A stretch of DNA of 64,000 nt from Manihot esculenta (lineage: Eukaryota > Streptophyta > Magnoliopsida > Malpighiales > Euphorbiaceae), in the NCBI RefSeq assembly GCF_001659605.2, contig NC_035161.2, positions 3,924,265-3,988,264 of the forward strand, read 5' to 3'. Every line of letters starts with the position of its first letter. The first letter of the stretch is position 1. Below the pieces are notes generated by a model, which did no database searches, was not told where the DNA came from, and saw nothing but the letters and a program-made list of their open reading frames with translations. Shown here in pieces: positions 43,788 to 56,215 of the stretch. The position numbers and the translations under genes were made by a program.

Positions 43788-46700
43788 ATGCCTGTTTTTG
43801 CAGAGAGTTCATCCACTATAGCAGACCAAATCAAGCTAAGAAAACCCAGAAACCAATTCCATCACCATCATCAGCAAGAAGAAAATCCCATTTCTATACA
43901 AGAAACAGATCCAAACCCACATATCTCTCGCTCCTCCAAATCCACAATCTCCTCTATTTTCCTTTCCCCTTTCTCCACAAACACCGCTGAGCCCACCACC
44001 AAGAAAAAGAGCACCACATTCAGAGGTTTAGGATGCACCGCTGGGGCCGCGCAGCAAGTGTCGGTGCCGGCGATGATACGGTCATCGGCGGAGTGGGAGG
44101 GGAAGAGGCTGAAGAAGAAAAATAATCTGCAGCGGCAGAAAAGGAAGAAAGACAATATAAGGATTTGCGGTGAGAGTAACAAACCAAGCTTGCAGGGTCT
44201 GGGTGAAGGGAGCAACAGCAATGGAAACAGCGACAACAATGGGAATAGTGGGAGTTTGAATCCTGGGAGTTGTTTGGTTATTCAGGATGTGTGGTGTGGC
44301 CCTGGAATTGGGTTTTCTTCGGATGCTGTTGTTGGGTCTGTGGATTGTGTTGTGGGGAGGAGAAATGCGTCTGGGAGAGGGAAGATTGATGGGGACAACA
44401 ACAAAATCAATCAAAGGGAGAGGGAGGTATACTTTTAATGCTTCTTTCTTTGACACTTCACATCACTTCACTTCATTTTCTTGCTTTCTTGTACGTATAA
44501 TGCAGCTATGGCCAGGTATAGTATGGATGCTGACAGATTCTCAATTGGAAAACATCTATCTATATAATAAAAGGTTCAATTTGTGTTTGATCTCAGGAGG
44601 GTTATTGACTTTCTGCTCGGCAATTGATCTAAGATTTAATGCATTTATTGCTGTTATTCAACAAAATTTATTTTGGGTTTGAACTAAGTTATTTTGAGGG
44701 GCAGTTGATCGAGTTAATTGCTTGATTTATTTACTACCAAAATCTATCCTATAATTATGATATTGGGTTGCTTTTTATTTTTGATTTTTCTGCTATTTAT
44801 TAATGTCTTGTTTGGGATTGCAGGGGCTGGTAAATCCCAATACCAATCTCTTTAGAAAAGTATTAGGGTTTTCTAAACTTTCATCTATTAGATATCAATC
44901 CATAGTTTATGAGTGTAATTAGCATCAGTATTAGTGTTATATTTTTGGGTATCATCACCATTGGAGTCCAAGATCCCTTTTGCTTCTATTCTGTTCTTTC
45001 CACCTTCCCTGTTTTCTCATTGTTCTATGTAAATTACTTTTTCTTTTGATGGTGGTGGTGGTAGTGTGTGTGTTTTCTTTTTTGAGAGGATGGGGGCTCT
45101 GCTATGTGCTATTGTTTTATTAATCTCTGTATGCGTGCACGTATGATCTTACATGGTTAATGACAAAAAAAAAAATTCTATGGGGCTAAAATTGCGGACC
45201 CTACCATATCAGCTTAACTGTTAACTTATACGGAGATTGTTGATAAGTACCGCAGGTTTTAGAATTAGAGGACACACTTCTCTCGGGTGTTGATTTTCTT
45301 GGCTTCATATTTAGATTGTTTTTTCTTGGATTCACTTCTTGTTTAGGTTTGTTTTTCATGTGCAGAGCTAAGAATTTGATTTTCTTCTGCTTAACTGTTC
45401 ACTTTGTGCATGTAGTTTTTGTGTTTATGACTTATTTTTGTATGTAGCTTATTGTGTCCTGTGAATCTTGTCAGCGCTCTGCATATTTAGGGAGGCGGGC
45501 CACAGTGAATCCTGAAACTCTTCCTTTTCTGGATACGGACCCTGCTTTTGTAGCATCTTACCCTGAATCTGAAGTCTTTGGAAGTAGATATTACCGGCAT
45601 GTTCGGCATCCTTCTCCTGATGGTTTAGCTGAGGTGTGCCCATTGCTTAAAGTTTTTCTACTCTAATGTCTCTGTGTGTCATGTTATCTTGGCGTGCTTG
45701 TGCTTCCACTGGGTGATCAGAGAGCACTGCATTATGAATAGGTGTTGATTATTATGGTGGATAGGCTGATTTTCTCATGGAAATGATTTTTCTTTATTGA
45801 AACATCTCTCTCTCTCTCTCTCAAGATATATTAGATAACTAAATTTGATTTTTAATATACAACAACAGCCCTCAACTTAAATTTAATGATTTCTTCTGTA
45901 CTTCTTGTCATAGGGGAGTGAAGAGGATGGAGAATTGTTACTTTTATCTTTTTTAATCTCCACTGTTATCCTAGTGTCAATTTTTCTCAATTTTCAATTT
46001 CTTGTTGGAGAGGGGGAGAGATAGAGATTGTTTCTGGGTTAACAGTTTGAGGGCCAGCTAGCAACCAAGTTGTGAAAACGGAAGTGAATCCTCTATAACC
46101 CTGATGTTTGATATTGATCTGCTTAGAAGAAGAAACTATTACGATTTAAAGTGTTCAAAGCTTGTAAGCTGTTTCCTTCTTTCATCTTGCTTTGTCAAAT
46201 ATTGCAACATATAATTCTACCCGGGGGGGGGGGGGGGTGGTTAAAGGGTGATGTTTCAATGGGACATAACGATATCCTAAAGATTGAAACAAGAACTCAA
46301 AGATGGGCTAAGAAATGACACTTTGCAGGTATTCCGTAATGACATTGCTGGTTGAATTCTTAGTTTGCATTAGTTTATTTGCCTACATTGTTTAGGATTT
46401 TGATCATTCGTAAGCTACAAACCGAGTTGTATCATGACTTGCGGATTAGGACAGGGCAAGTTGAAGTTTTGTTTCAGTTCACTTATTCCTAACTTTGGCC
46501 AAAGAAATTAAGATGTCTATGATCTTTTCTAAAAAAATTATTTCTTAAAGGTTTGGTGAATGAGTTATAACTTATAATTAAGAGTCTGTTGGGTGGAAGC
46601 TTTCAATCATATGTTTCTTAAATTGCTCTTTGGAATATTTCTTCTTGGAATTTAAGACAATTTAAATCCCCTTTGCTAAATTGCAGATAATGATGCTCCA

Positions 46701-47412
46701 GAATAGTTTTATGATGGGAGGAAGGTTGGATAGATATAGCGACTGGAGGCTCGATATCGATCACATGTCATATGAGGTAGTTTATATCCCTTTAGTTGCC
46801 TTTTATTTCGATTATACTTCCTGGCAATGGTGTGTCGGGCTACTGAGTGCAAATCGGAGGGGTTCGGTTCTTCCGGTGGGCAATTTTGTAAGTAAAATGC
46901 TGAAGAGTGGGAGTGGAATTGTATTGTGGGAACCCCTTTTTCAGTCTCTGCTTAAGCTTGTCCACCAGGCTCACTATAGCTATGTTATATCACGCAATGC
47001 TGGTAAAATAATTTAGAATTTCTTTGTCTTGGTGCTAACAGCAACTGCTGGAGTTAGGTGAGAGAATTGGTCATGTGAGTACTGGACTGAAAGAAGATGA
47101 AATGAGCCAATGTGTCAGGAAAATGAAGCTCTCAATTATCAACGACCTTTCATCACATTTACCCATAATACCGGATAAGAACTGCAGCATTTGTCAGGTA
47201 ATACTTCCAGCATCATATTTCATCTCTCATTTCTTTAATTATCTCATCATTGCTCTCATTTACACGTCTATATACAGGAGGATTATGAAGCAGATGATGA
47301 GCTGGGGAAGCTGGATTGTGGACATGGCTTTCACATGCAATGTATAAAGCAATGGCTTGCACAGAAAAATATTTGCCCGGTTTGCAAGACTGAACCGGTG
47401 GCTCGAGGATAA
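43788..47412 (+). CDS. RING-H2 E3 ubiquitin-protein ligase (MBR/BIG BROTHER-like RING)
   Basis: Transfers ubiquitin from an E2 to substrates; the substrate is unknown. Exons by frame: 43788-44426, 45448-45633, 46687-46776, 47042-47197, 47278-47412; 401 aa, stop TAA. The start is the Met in MPVFAESSS; an upstream in-frame Met (43770) sits in a weaker context. Residues 78-104 contain FRGLGCTAGAAQQVSVPAM-type sequence followed by basic residues, a conserved N-terminal block of a plant RING subfamily (memory). The centre has Ser/Asn/Gly repeats. Exons 3-4 carry 'MSYEQLLELGERIGHVSTGL', the helical segment that precedes the RING in MBR-type ligases. The RING is C-x2-C (NCSICQ, residues 352-357), CGHGFH, then C, and CPVC, a C3H2C3 RING-H2. 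All eight ligands are present. Exon 2 has two extra Cys (CESC). Confidence 0.92.
46223..46237 (+). repeat. Poly-G run (G15) in RING-gene intron
   Basis: Fifteen consecutive G after ACCC, in the intron 45634-46686. It is rare in AT-rich plant introns and may be an unstable or mis-assembled homopolymer. Confidence 0.85.
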
Positions 47413-48708
47413 AGCCGGTGTTCTTTCATTATCGTCTTGGATGTAGTTCTTTCAGATTGCTGCTGCTCTTTAGTCCTCTCCTCGTCTCCCAACATGGTGT
47501 ATAGATTTTACCAGTATACATAATCTGAATTCATTCATTGGTGTGAAGCTTCAAATTTTTGAGTTGAAATGATAGGGGTCCGGACGATTTAGCAGTTCAT
47601 GCTTATTGAAATTATAGTACTGGAATTTTTATGGAAATGATTTATTTTGATATTCAGTTGAATGGAATATATTCTCAATTCTGTGATCTTTTGTGGGTCA
47701 ATTTACAGATATTGAAATGATCCAATGCTACACTTACAGAAAAGAAAAGAACTTGAATTTCATGGAGATCTTTACCTTCATCACAGGAACTGAGTCCGAT
47801 CATGACTGAACAAACAAATTCATCATTCTCAACATCCACAGTGACCACCACTGTCTCACAACTGCCTGAAATTATGAGAAGTCCAATTCAAGAGGAAACC
47901 CAGCTTCAAAATCTCAGTGTAATTCTTACTAAACAAACTATAAACATGTTCACCACTAGTGTCAAAGGAGCATTGACGAAGTAGTCGCATGAGTTCAAAG
48001 AACAGCTGCAGAGAAACATCAGTTCTTAAAAGTGAAACGCAGAAAAAGACAAGCTGTAGAATTGGAAGCAGAGCGCCTAGGCTTTGATGTGCAATTGTAT
48101 AAGATCAAGGGTCACATTATGCAAAGGAGCTGGACATGTTTCTTCCTCATAGACCACAGCATTAGATACGAGGAACCACTGATTGTTATAGAATTAATGA
48201 AGATATCTTTAATGATATAATCATCGTTGGAGATTCTGAGAACTGGGTATTCATTGTTAAAGGTGACCTTGAAATTTGAGAAGCAGCCACAGAAGAGTGT
48301 TGAATGCTAGACAAGTGAAATGGGTAAGCTTATGTTGGGGCCTTTGCCGCAGGTTTTTGGTGCACATGCATGAACATTCACTTCCTTGCACAAAGAAAAA
48401 CAGGACATATATCCCTACAACTATCATGAACCCTCTCTTCCTTTCAAGCAAATGTTAAAGTTTTGAATGTGAGATCACTTCCTTCAAAACCATCCACCCT
48501 AAATCTATAGAAATTACATTCTACCATGATTCTAACCTTAAAAATTTCTAAGAGGATCTTCCATTCTTAGCTTCTGCTGTAAATCTGATTCCTATGAAAA
48601 ACGCCACAGCTAAGGGTAGAAGATTCTTGTACCATAAGAAAGATTTACAGCAAGTGTGATCTAACCAGCAGAAACAAATTTAATTTCATACACCAAGTAA
48701 ACTTATTG
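47413..48708. other. 3' UTR of RING gene and unassigned sequence
   Basis: 47413-47700 is probably the RING-gene 3' UTR. 47790-48230 holds two short plus-strand frames of balanced composition (MTEQTNSSFSTSTVTTTVSQ at 47802; MKRRKRQAVELEAERLGFDV at 48032) in different frames. They could be pieces of a decayed gene or transposon, but I do not recognise a family. 48480-48700 is probably the 3' UTR of the MurG gene. Confidence 0.4.
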
Positions 48709-51700
48709 CTACTTCTTAGTAGATGCCTCAACCAGGGAGAGAATATGCAATGCGATTTCTGCAGAGGCATCTGGCTTTGCAGCTTTTAGAGCCCTTTCTG
48801 ACATATCTGCCATTACATCCTTGTCTCCTGCTACAGCAACCATATAATTATTTTTCAGTTACAAAATGAAATTATTCAAAGTGTAAATTTACTATAATAC
48901 ATCTAGCATTATAATTGTATGCAAAATATTATTTAAAAAATAAAAATAAAAACTACAAAAAGAAATTGACAATGTGAAGATCCTATTACATAAATTTCCC
49001 GAAACATCTGCACTGACCCAAGGAATTTAACTGATTCCAGTACCTTTTCAGTTGGTAACAGTTGGTAAGGAAGTTGTTAGATAAGGATAGGCCACTACCT
49101 TATCCTTCATAACATCTAGATATACCTTTAGGATTCATCAAATTCTCATAATTTTGCAGAAAAAGCTTAGCACATTACATGTCTTGCATACAAATTACTA
49201 ATTTTGTTGGGCTCATGGTCTAAAATGAACTTGGCAAGCTTTTCCAGTTGTAGCCTATTCAAGTTACTTCACAATTTACTGATTTTGTTTCATTTGTATT
49301 CGATGGATATGGGCATTCCCAAATATTGATGTTTTGTTGAGATGAAAGGCAAAAATGTACATAACTTCTGGTTGAGGGAAATAAAAGGAGAAAGATTTAG
49401 AAAAAAAAAGGTTGATTCAAATAAAATTACTGCTATACTTTCCACTTGCCTATACGCAAAGTAAAAGCAAATTTCATCACCTAACATTGGCTAAAATATC
49501 CCAGTTACCATCTTGTTAATACATATGTTCCCTTTTCTTGCTCCTTAAAAAATTATATTTTTCATGCAGCTGAAAAAATTTCCAAAGAGCCATGCATGTA
49601 TGAGGTTGAGTTCTCATATTTCATGGGCAAAGAAACCATTTGAAGCAAAAATTATTTAAATAGCCACTTTTTCTTTCATTTCTTCCCCTATCGGGCAGAA
49701 TAAATAAGCAACATGTTTAACTTACCTATAATCTCTTCAATTGTGGCTCCCAAGGTAGTTGAATCTAGCTCATCTTCAGTTATAACCCTCGTACCTGCTA
49801 CATCTGCCATTAGCGAAGCATTTCTTAGTTGATGTCCTTCCTCTAGATTTGGTGATGGTATCTGCAAAGTAGAGTGATATTATGTCTTCAAGCAATATAA
49901 CCAACCTAACAGTTGACAATTTGGGCAAAGTAAAAGCTGAATGGATAGCTTGATCATAAAGAAGTGATATGGATTTGAATTTATATGAAGTCAAGCATCA
50001 GAGTGCACACAAAAAGAAATACGAAGCCTTAATGCATTTAAGAACATCTCAACATCCATCATGAAAACCAATGTCAATTGGGCTCCTAGTTTCATATTCT
50101 GATACAAAAGAGCTCAATTGTTCAAACTTATGCTGGTGGTGGCACTGGCTTGATACTCTTAACAACAAAATCCCACAGTCTACAATTTTAGGATGAAACT
50201 TGTTAGAGTCTTACGCATAAAAAATACATGGTTATAATATCTTCAGAGACAAATTAGTACAGATTAACATACGCAATCGCATAACTAACCATATTGTTCT
50301 TTCATCCACTCTTTTATGATTGCTGTGAAATATTTATTTGCCTTTGTGATTATGCAACATGGAACTCCTTAACTTACGCGATGCAAATTTTGCTTTAGGG
50401 GGGTTTCCAATATCATCAAACCCTTTATTAGCAGTAAACTTATAATTTACATATATATACACATGGATTAATGATTTCTCTGCTTTTGGGATGCTTAAAA
50501 AATAAAATATAGAAATTTATCTATCAATAAACTTTGAGTACCAGGGCTGTAATAAAAGATGTATGTTACAAACGTCAACAGAAGATGATTAACCCCTAAT
50601 TCACATCTTTCTTCAGTTTCTACTTTTTTGAAATGGTCAAATTAATGTCCATGAAGAAAATCCTTGAATTGCTTCCACTAGCAGTGTGGAATTAGTCGTC
50701 AAGTTAATAAAAATTAATGAGCAACAAAATTTGCAGGTTACATCAATATACTCTGCAATATAGCCCCAAGTTTGACATGAAGTATTCTCATTCAACTATA
50801 TACTTTAATGAATGACATAACAATCAAGCTTTGATCACGTAGCACAGTCCTCTATCTCAAGCTTTGTATCAGTATCAAAGCATATGAACTATCAAGTATA
50901 CTGATTTTTTGAATACAACAACCAAGTATGTGATAAGGCATTTCCAAATGAGAGAAATACCATTCCACTTCATCTAGTTCAGTAGAATACAAATTATCAA
51001 AAAGCTGATTCTAATAATTATAAGAAAGAAAATTAAGGCTTATGTCAATGAAGACTCAATCAAGATAGAAAAAGGAAGAATCTTTTCCAATTTACCAGAA
51101 TAGCAGGTTTCCCAGTAGCTAAGATCTCAGAGCATGTCATTGCACCTGCTCTAGAGACAACAAGGTCAGCAGCAGCATATGCCAAATCCATTGAATGCAG
51201 GAACCTGGAATATAGTTTCACAACTACATCAAATTCAAGGAGAACAAAATTGTGTACTTACTAATCTTGGAAAAAGAAAAGGGAAGGGTAATAAAGCCAT
51301 CTCTTCAAAGCAACAAAGCTACAGTCATTAGTGGGAATTTGCAGTAGCACACAAAAAGAATAGGTGATATAGATCAACTAAGAAAAATCATATTCCAACC
51401 CAATGAGATATGTAGGAAACAACTATAGTTGAAAAATTCAATTACAATTACATAATTAGGGTCACAGACATTCTTATAATTTTCACCAAAACAGCTTAAG
51501 GGCCAAAATTTGACTATTTTTTTAATTCTCTAGGCTCCTGTCTTGTGAGTTAGATTCATAGAACACATATCAAAAGCCAAATATAATTTCATAATATCTG
51601 TTACCGTTGAATTAGCTTGGTAACTAAGTCACACTTTTCTTTCCCATTACAGGAATAAACAAGTTCAACTTTTAGCTCTCATCCAAAGAATAAAAATGAA

Positions 51701-52955
51701 GAGATAAACACGCCTTCTCCCATGATAAAAGTGGTCTCCCATTACTTAAGAACAATTTCAATCTATCTAACCTGTAACTAAAAAAGATTTCTTTGAATTT
51801 TCCCTTTCTTTTCCAGAGGTCATATATACTACATTAATAAGAATCAAAAGCATAAGATCTATCCACCTACAGCAGAACATAAGAGAACTAACAGAAGAGA
51901 GCTTACGGTGTCAAAAATAAATGGGGATGGATTCTAACAAGGCTTTCCATTTCATTATAAGACTCAACCCCCGTTTGCCATATAATAAACCAATTCTTAT
52001 GTTCAAGCAACATTTGACTGTAAAGGTTCAACAAAGCAATATTAACAGTGTTGGCCCCCAAAGACCCTCCAAGCACCAAAATAACCTTAGCCTCTTCCTT
52101 CCCACCAGACCTGGGGAAGAATTCCTTCCTAGCCACTGCCTTGGAGACAAATTGCCTCAATGATAATCTTACAGGATTCCCACTCACCAAACACTTATGC
52201 TTTCTGGGAAAACACTCAACAGTAGAATTATAAGCCACAAAAACAACCTCAGCCAAAAACGAAAGAACATAGTTGGCAATGCCCGGAACAGAATTCTGTT
52301 CTTGGATCACAACCTTGAGTCCTCTAAACAAAGCAGCAAGGCAAGTAGGGAAAGAGACATAGCCCCCAGTGCCAACAACAACATGAGGATTGAAATCTCG
52401 AAGAAGCTTGAAGCTATGTATGGTTGATTGAATCAAATGGAAGGGAAGCGAAAGATTTCGAAGGGAAAGTAGTGGGCGATACAATCTTACAGGTGGGATG
52501 GAAGAGAAGGGGTATCCAGCAGAAGGGATTGAAGCACTTTCCACGCTATTTGGGGTTCCAATAAAGAGGAATTGGGTGTTGGGATTTGCGATTCTGAGCT
52601 CATCAGCTATGGCTACAGCAGGGATTATATGCCCACCAGTCCCACCAGCCGCGAACACAACCCGGAGATTGCTGGTGTCTTGCTGGTGGTTGTTGGCGTT
52701 GCTGGTGGCGCTTTGGCTGTCATTTGAATGCTTTATAGATAAGCAGCAGAGGATCTTGCGAGACCTGAAAAAGCAAACAATAACATTAGAGAGAGGACAG
52801 AGATACTGAATCACTCTGCGTGTTTGTGCAGAAAGAAAGAGAGAGACTTGCCTTGGTTTGGTGGGGAAGGGGAGAAAAGAAGGGTAGTATGATAAATATG
52901 ATGAAACTGGGAAAGGAGAGGGGAGGAGGTGGCGGTGGCGGTGGGTGGTGGCCAT
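48709..52955 (-). CDS. MurG-like: MurG-like UDP-GlcNAc transferase, plastid-targeted
   Basis: In bacteria MurG adds GlcNAc to lipid I to give lipid II, the last cytoplasmic step of peptidoglycan synthesis (established); a plastid role is inferred. Exons: 51907-52955, 51096-51204, 49726-49861, 48709-48827; stop TAG. Read without further splicing it is 470 aa. An 87-nt in-frame GC-AG intron (52765-52851, AAG|GCAAGT...TTTTTCAG) is likely, giving 441 aa. The N-terminus is Ser/Pro-rich and basic, a transit peptide. Numbering on 470 aa: GGTGGH 104-109 (loop 1), GTGGYVSFP 195-203, EQN 219-221, GNPVR 259-263, GGSLGA 296-301. The C-terminal half has [10 protein letters not shown] and EEGHQLRNA, the UDP-GlcNAc-binding glutamate and helix. 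All signature motifs are intact. The ligand-loop His of many bacterial MurG (HEQN) is Gln here (QEQN). Confidence 0.92.
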
Positions 52956-53384
52956 CGGAGATGGAAGGTAGCATTAGCAAAGGTGGAAAACGTAGAAGAG
53001 CTGTTGCTCTCAGTGACTACTCACATTACTAAGAAAAGGGCAAATTTAATGAAATCCAAACGTGGCTTTTGAGTGCAATAAGAAAACAAAGGAAGTAGTG
53101 GGCGACTTTTTATTATACTTTGGGAAGGTCCTGATTTTGACTGCTATGATTAAAAAAAAAAAAAAAATCACACTCCACAAAATAGACTTAATTTTCATTT
53201 TGGTCCGTTTCGTTTTATAAATCACTTTCTAAAATTAGGGTGACCACAGCCACGATAAATACAGCTGAATAATGATAAATATATCTGAATAATAATAAAT
53301 ACATCTGAATAAATTTGAGAGATTTTAGATCCTATTCTCTCAATTTTCAATTTTTATTTAAAAAAAAATTAGAGATAATTATTT
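52956..53384. other. MurG promoter side
   Basis: 52956-53100 is the 5' UTR/promoter of the minus-strand MurG gene. A 17-base A run at 53151-53167 and a short direct repeat (AATACA(T)CTGAATAATGATAA, three copies at 53257-53312) follow. Nothing coding was seen. Confidence 0.45.
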
Positions 53385-53512
53385 GGTCGGTTCAATTTAA
53401 AATTAAATCGAATCGAATAAATTAAAAATCAAAATTATAATACTTATAAAAATCAAACCGAAATGATTTTAATTAAAAATCAAATTTAATTGGACCGATT
53501 CAATTCTGATAA
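53385..53512 (+). repeat. AT-rich dispersed repeat, copy G (partial)
   Basis: The left third of the family only: AATTTAAAATTAAATCGAAT, CGAATAAATTAAAAATC, AAAAATCAAACCGAAATGAT, then TTTAATTGGACCGATTCAAT. It stops at GATAATCTGAGATCC. Confidence 0.62.
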
Positions 53513-54130
53513 TCTGAGATCCAGAAAATAGGGGTTTACAAATGGATTTGTAAGCTTAGCCCGAGAAGAGAGTGTTCCTCCCTTTTATCCTTTTCTTTTG
53601 TCCGCTAGTGACGCATAACGGTCTTGTTCCTATTGGGCCACCTGCCTCTGTCACACAGATATGGACGTACGAAAGCGTCAGACGTCTGCTCCACGCTAAA
53701 CGGCCATTTAATCCCTCTTGGGCGCGCGTGTGAACAGATCACGCTGGACGGATGGACCGGTTATCCCTCTCCTACTTGGCCTCAGGACTAGACTAGATGT
53801 GGAAGGGTTGAGGCCCACAGGAGGCCCAATCTCGAGGCCGGATGGTCCAGGCCGGCTCACTGAATAGATTTCTCGACCTTTGGTCTGGGACTGTCATCGT
53901 GGGCTTGGCCTCATATGAGGGAGATGAAGCCCAACGGTCATCAGTTTATTTTTATTTAATTACACTAAATTTATTTTGATGATTAATTGGAAAAATAAAT
54001 TGGTAAATTATTATATTTTTATAATTAATTTAATAACTTAAAAGACAATACTCATTTTAATAGATAATTTTATATAAAAAAAATAATTAAGATATTAACT
54101 AAATTTTACTTTCTAAAAATTAGAAAGAGC
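53513..54130 (+). repeat. GC-rich LTR-like fragment related to 24.5 kb
   Basis: 53560-53945 has the highest GC in the neighbourhood and shares CTAGTGACG(C/T)ATAA, (C/A)GGCCATTTAAT and other blocks with 24545-24760. It ends with TTGGCCTCATATGAGGGAGA. Likely a solo LTR or LTR fragment; ends are not defined. 53946-54130 is AT-rich. Confidence 0.5.
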
Positions 54131-54959
54131 GAATAATTCCCAATCTTACTGCCAAATTTCTAATTTACTTCAATCCTGTTTTTCGGGTAATAGACCTGCA
54201 AAACAACAAAAAATACTGAGTAGTTTGATGGACAAAATCTCCAATGCCCAAGTCAATAAAGGATCCAAGATAAATTTAGAGAAAAAATTAGATAATAAGA
54301 TAGATCACACACCTAAAAATTGCCCGTATATATAGTTTATTAATAGTTTTATCCTAATATGATTCAGAATATGTTATTAAGTTTTCCTTCCCTAACCCTT
54401 ATTTAGGGTTATAGTCTAAAATGGGCTATAAAATAGCCCGTTCGGATACTTGGATTATGGGTCTCTTTCTATTAGATTTTTGACCTTTATTCTTCTATTG
54501 GCCTCTATATCAGTATCATTAGTCCCCTTTCTATTCAACGAATCTTTAGGTTCATTAGTGCCTCTATCATTGCGTTGGTACATTGGGAAAATGAATAGAC
54601 ATTCCCTTACTCTATTTGTCCACTTTCTATACAAAGTGGTGTATGAGTTCATTTGCCCCACACCCCCTCTCAACTTTCTTCTTTCTAGCATTTGTCTCTC
54701 CAGAAAGCTTATTTATCCGATCACTGAAATTTGGAGTTTTCGTTGATATTTGGTGGTCTTTTTCAGTTTTTGGCCTCCCCTGTGGGTTTTCGGAGTTTCA
54801 GCCTTCTTTGTGGGTTTTTGGGTTCTCGGCCTACTTTGTGGGTTTTACCTCTTGTGGATTTTTAGGTTTTTGACCTCTCTTGTGAGTTTTTGTCCTCCCC
54901 TATAAGTTTTTGAGTTTTCAACCTCCTTTGTGGTTTTTCGACTACCTTTGTGTGTTTTC

Positions 54960-55495
54960 GGCCTTTCTTATGGGTTAAAAAAGGTTTTCAGCTTTTTTGT
55001 TCATAGGAAAGGTTTTCGGTCCCTTGCTAAGTTAAAAAGGGTTTTTGACTTTTTATTTGGTAGAAAGGTTTTCGATCCCTTATTGGGTTGAAAAAGATTT
55101 TCAACTTTTAACTTGGTAGGAAAGGTTTCTGGTCCCTTGCTAAGTTGAAAAAGGTTTCAACTTTTCATTTGGTAGGAAATATTTCAGGTCTCTTGCTAGT
55201 TTGAAAAGGGTTTTCAGCTTTTCATTTAGTAGGAAATATTTTCGGTCCCTTATTGGGTTGAAAAGGGTTTTTGGCTTTTCACTTGGTAGGAAAGGTTTTC
55301 GGTCTATTATTGGGTTGAAAAGGGTTTCAGCTTTTCATTTGGTAGGAAAGGTTTTCGATCTGTTGTTGGGTTGAAAGGGTTTCAGCTTTTCATTTGGTAG
55401 GAAAGGTTTATGGTCCCTTGCTAGGTTGAAAGGGTTTTCAGCTTTCTCTTAGTAGGAAATGTTTCCGATCCCTTGTTGAGTTTAAAAGACTTTCT
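54960..55495 (-). repeat. Tandem array: about 60-bp units
   Basis: About nine units on the plus strand read 'GGTTTTCGGTCCCTTGCTAG', 'GTTGAAAAGGGTTTTCAGCT', 'TTTCATTTGGTAGGAAA'. A shorter precursor-like unit 'GGTTTTCGGCCTCCCTTGTG' occupies 54760-54960. Confidence 0.8.
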
Positions 55496-55499
55496 CTTG

Positions 55500-56215
55500 G
55501 TCATGGTACCATAGTACTATAGTACTATGCTACCATGATTCCATGCTGCCATGGTATCAGTTGCTGATGAGGGCGCTCATAATGCCTAAGAGGCAATTAG
55601 TTTGGCTGGCTTATTTTTTCTTGTATTGGTGACTTGAAGTTGACAAGATCTGGTATTATGCTATCATAGTACCATGATGCTATGGCATTAGTTGCTGATG
55701 AGGGTACTCATAACACCTAAAGGTCTATTGGTTGGCTTACTTATTTCCCCACTTCATTAGCCGCTTGACAGTGATGAGATCTGGTACCATGCTGCCATGG
55801 TATCAAACTACTATGATATCAATTACTGATGAGAGCGCTCATAATGCCTAAGAGGCAATTAGTTTAGCTGACTTATTTTCTCCTGCATTAGCAACTTGAC
55901 ATTGATAAGATATGGTACCATACTGCCATGGTATCAGTTGCTGATGAGAGCGCTCATAATGCTTAAGGGCGGATTGGTTGACTGACTTATTTCCCCCCTG
56001 CATTCACACTTGACGTTGATAAGATCTGGTGTTATCCTGCCATGGTATCAGTTGCTGATGAGGGCGCTCATAATGCCCAAGGAGCAATTGGTTTGGTTGA
56101 TTTATTCCTCCTACATTGGCGGCTTGATGTTGATAAGATCTGATACTATGTTGCCATGGTATTCGTTGTTTATGAGGGCGCTCATAATGCTTAAGGGGAA
56201 ATTGGTTGCCTGACA
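55500..56215 (-). repeat. Tandem array: about 130-150-bp units
   Basis: Five to six units with the anchor 'CCATGGTATCAGTTGCTGAT', 'GAGGGCGCTCATAATGCC.A', 'AGAGGCAATTAGTTTGGCTG' and 'TTGACGTTGATAAGATCTGG'. Anchors are seen near 55553, 55685, 55799, 55927, 56041 and 56156. A run of palindromic CATGGTACCATAGTACTATA words starts the array (55503). Confidence 0.8.

Noticed and set aside
43871..44456. Two minus-strand ORFs over RING exon 1
   Set aside because: Antisense shadows of a conserved exon with biased codons.
52498..52809. Plus-strand 103-aa ORF opposite MurG exon 1
   Set aside because: It lies fully antisense to a well-conserved exon.
27377..52955. A metabolic gene cluster joining the epimerase and MurG
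   Set aside because: The genes are far apart, with unrelated genes between them and separate promoters. Only a loose functional idea remains, listed as a finding.
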